Virus record (IMG/VR): IMGVR_UViG_3300049484_000377
Coordinates: 1-29,761 of that record
DNA: 29,761 nt
From: a virus
Strand: one strand, 5' to 3'
In this document: positions 29,107-29,761 of the stretch, one piece after another
Layout: each line of letters begins with the position of its first letter
Numbering within the stretch: position 1 is the first letter of the stretch
Made by a program: the position numbers and the translations under genes
The notes under the pieces: model-generated
Told to the model about the DNA's origin: nothing
Seen by the model: only the letters and a program-made list of their open reading frames with translations
Databases searched by the model: none

Positions 29107-29761
29107 ATGGGCGACATTACTGGGTTACTTGCAAAAATAAATGATACTGAAGTTGCAAATGATGCAAACATGTCTGAGACTCTGTTTGCCAAGATTGGAG
29201 CGAACATAAACGGGCTTATTGATTGCCTCATGGGTTATGCTGTTTACAGTTCCAACGATACTTGGACTTGTCCTTTAGCCGTTACAAGAGTGATTGTTGG
29301 TGCCTGTGGTGGAGGCGGAGGTGGTGGTGGAGGCGGACGCTGTTTTTACTCTCAAGCAATGGCAGGTGGGGGCGGCGGTGGCGGTGGTGGGTCTCCATTC
29401 CTTTTTTACCCTTTGGTTGTGGTCCCAGAAACCGCCTATAATGTGGTGATTGGAGCTGGTGGTTCCGGCGGAGCAGGAGCAACAGCATCTCAAACCTCTG
29501 GAACAAATGGATCAAATGGAGTTAGCACGACTTTTGGAGCCTTATTAACTTGGTTGGGTGGTATGGGTGGTGTTGGTGGTAGTTATAAGGATTTTTTAGA
29601 CCAGCCCTATCCTCCTGGAGGCTGGATGTGCGCCTTTGGAGGAAAAGGTGGGTTTGGTGGATATGGACGGGGTTTAGGTTGTCGCGGCGGAGATGGTGGA
29701 GATGGTGGGGTTATAAATACATGGGGAGAAACTTCCCAATTAATAAACGGTCGTCCAGGGC
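29107..29761 (+). CDS. glycine-rich tail adhesin, N-terminal part (cut by window end)
   Basis: ATG 29107 behind AGAGGGG opens a frame that is still open at the window end (218 residues seen). The first 47 residues look like a fibre anchor. Then SSNDTWTCPLAVTRVIVGAC (48-67) starts the glycine-rich fold common in phage tips, followed by ten consecutive Gly, a second block of nine Gly, and GGSGGAGATA, GGMGGVGGSYKD, GGKGGFGGYGRGLGCRGGDG. Such blocks can pack as polyglycine II helices in receptor-binding adhesins. Three Cys (55, 67 and 79) are notable. A role in host recognition is inferred. Confidence 0.72.
   Translation, partial: MGDITGLLAKINDTEVANDANMSETLFAKIGANINGLIDCLMGYAVYSSNDTWTCPLAVTRVIVGACGGGGGGGGGGRCFYSQAMAGGGGGGGGGSPFLFYPLVVVPETAYNVVIGAGGSGGAGATASQTSGTNGSNGVSTTFGALLTWLGGMGGVGGSYKDFLDQPYPPGGWMCAFGGKGGFGGYGRGLGCRGGDGGDGGVINTWGETSQLINGRPG

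Noticed and set aside
29282-29515. Minus-strand His/Arg-rich frames opposite the glycine-rich gene
   Set aside because: They arise from the complement of Gly codon runs, and the plus-strand frame is clearly the coding one.

Overview
The window is one stretch of a tailed double-stranded DNA phage or prophage (Caudoviricetes). Every convincing gene lies on the + strand, genes are packed with ATGA/TAATG overlaps, and the right two thirds follow the standard order packaging, portal, head, tail, fibres. A tape measure gene, a single tail tube gene, a chaperone pair with a -1 frameshift signal and no sheath gene point to a siphovirus with a long non-contractile tail. The host cannot be fixed from the sequence. 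A GH108-type muramidase and a Sec-type signal peptide on one protein fit a Gram-negative host, and strong GGAGG ribosome sites argue against Bacteroidota. No integrase, repressor, tRNA or CRISPR array was seen.

Layout. 1-2713: end of the replication module (C-terminal part of a DnaB-like helicase, a RecE/exonuclease VIII-type PD-(D/E)XK nuclease, a conserved phage protein and several tiny genes). 2804-5579: a fibre-like adhesin with a lectin-like fold and an endolysin, both unexpectedly lying between the exonuclease and its usual partner. 5610-6627: a RecT-type annealing protein and a small HNH protein. 6628-9815: an accessory block of very small genes (membrane peptides, Cys-rich zinc proteins, a Lar-like protein, a tandem duplicate pair). 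It also holds a candidate structured RNA and a region where two reading frames both look coding. 9816-10060: a non-coding block with repeats and hairpins that separates the early and late genes.

10061-16439: two uncharacterised proteins, small and large terminase, portal, two related tail-completion-type proteins and a scaffold. 16449-17881: major capsid protein and a capsid-decoration-like protein carrying a signal peptide, closed by a clear terminator. 17937-21402: a repeat-domain protein, a head-tail connector with a calcium-loop motif, a tail-completion protein, a tail tube with an inserted domain, and the frameshifted tail chaperone. 21395-29761: tape measure, distal tail protein, two fibre/adhesin proteins, a large tail-hub protein and the start of a glycine-rich adhesin cut off by the window edge.

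The nuclease and annealing protein would make a two-component recombination system. The terminases fill heads built by scaffold and capsid. The chaperones load the tail tube around the tape measure, and the fibres give host attachment. The points most worth a second look are the dual-frame zinc-ribbon locus with the RNA-like element before it (6841-7646), the secreted-looking capsid protein, the domain shared between a head-region protein and the tail tube, and the fibre-lysin cassette inside the recombination module.
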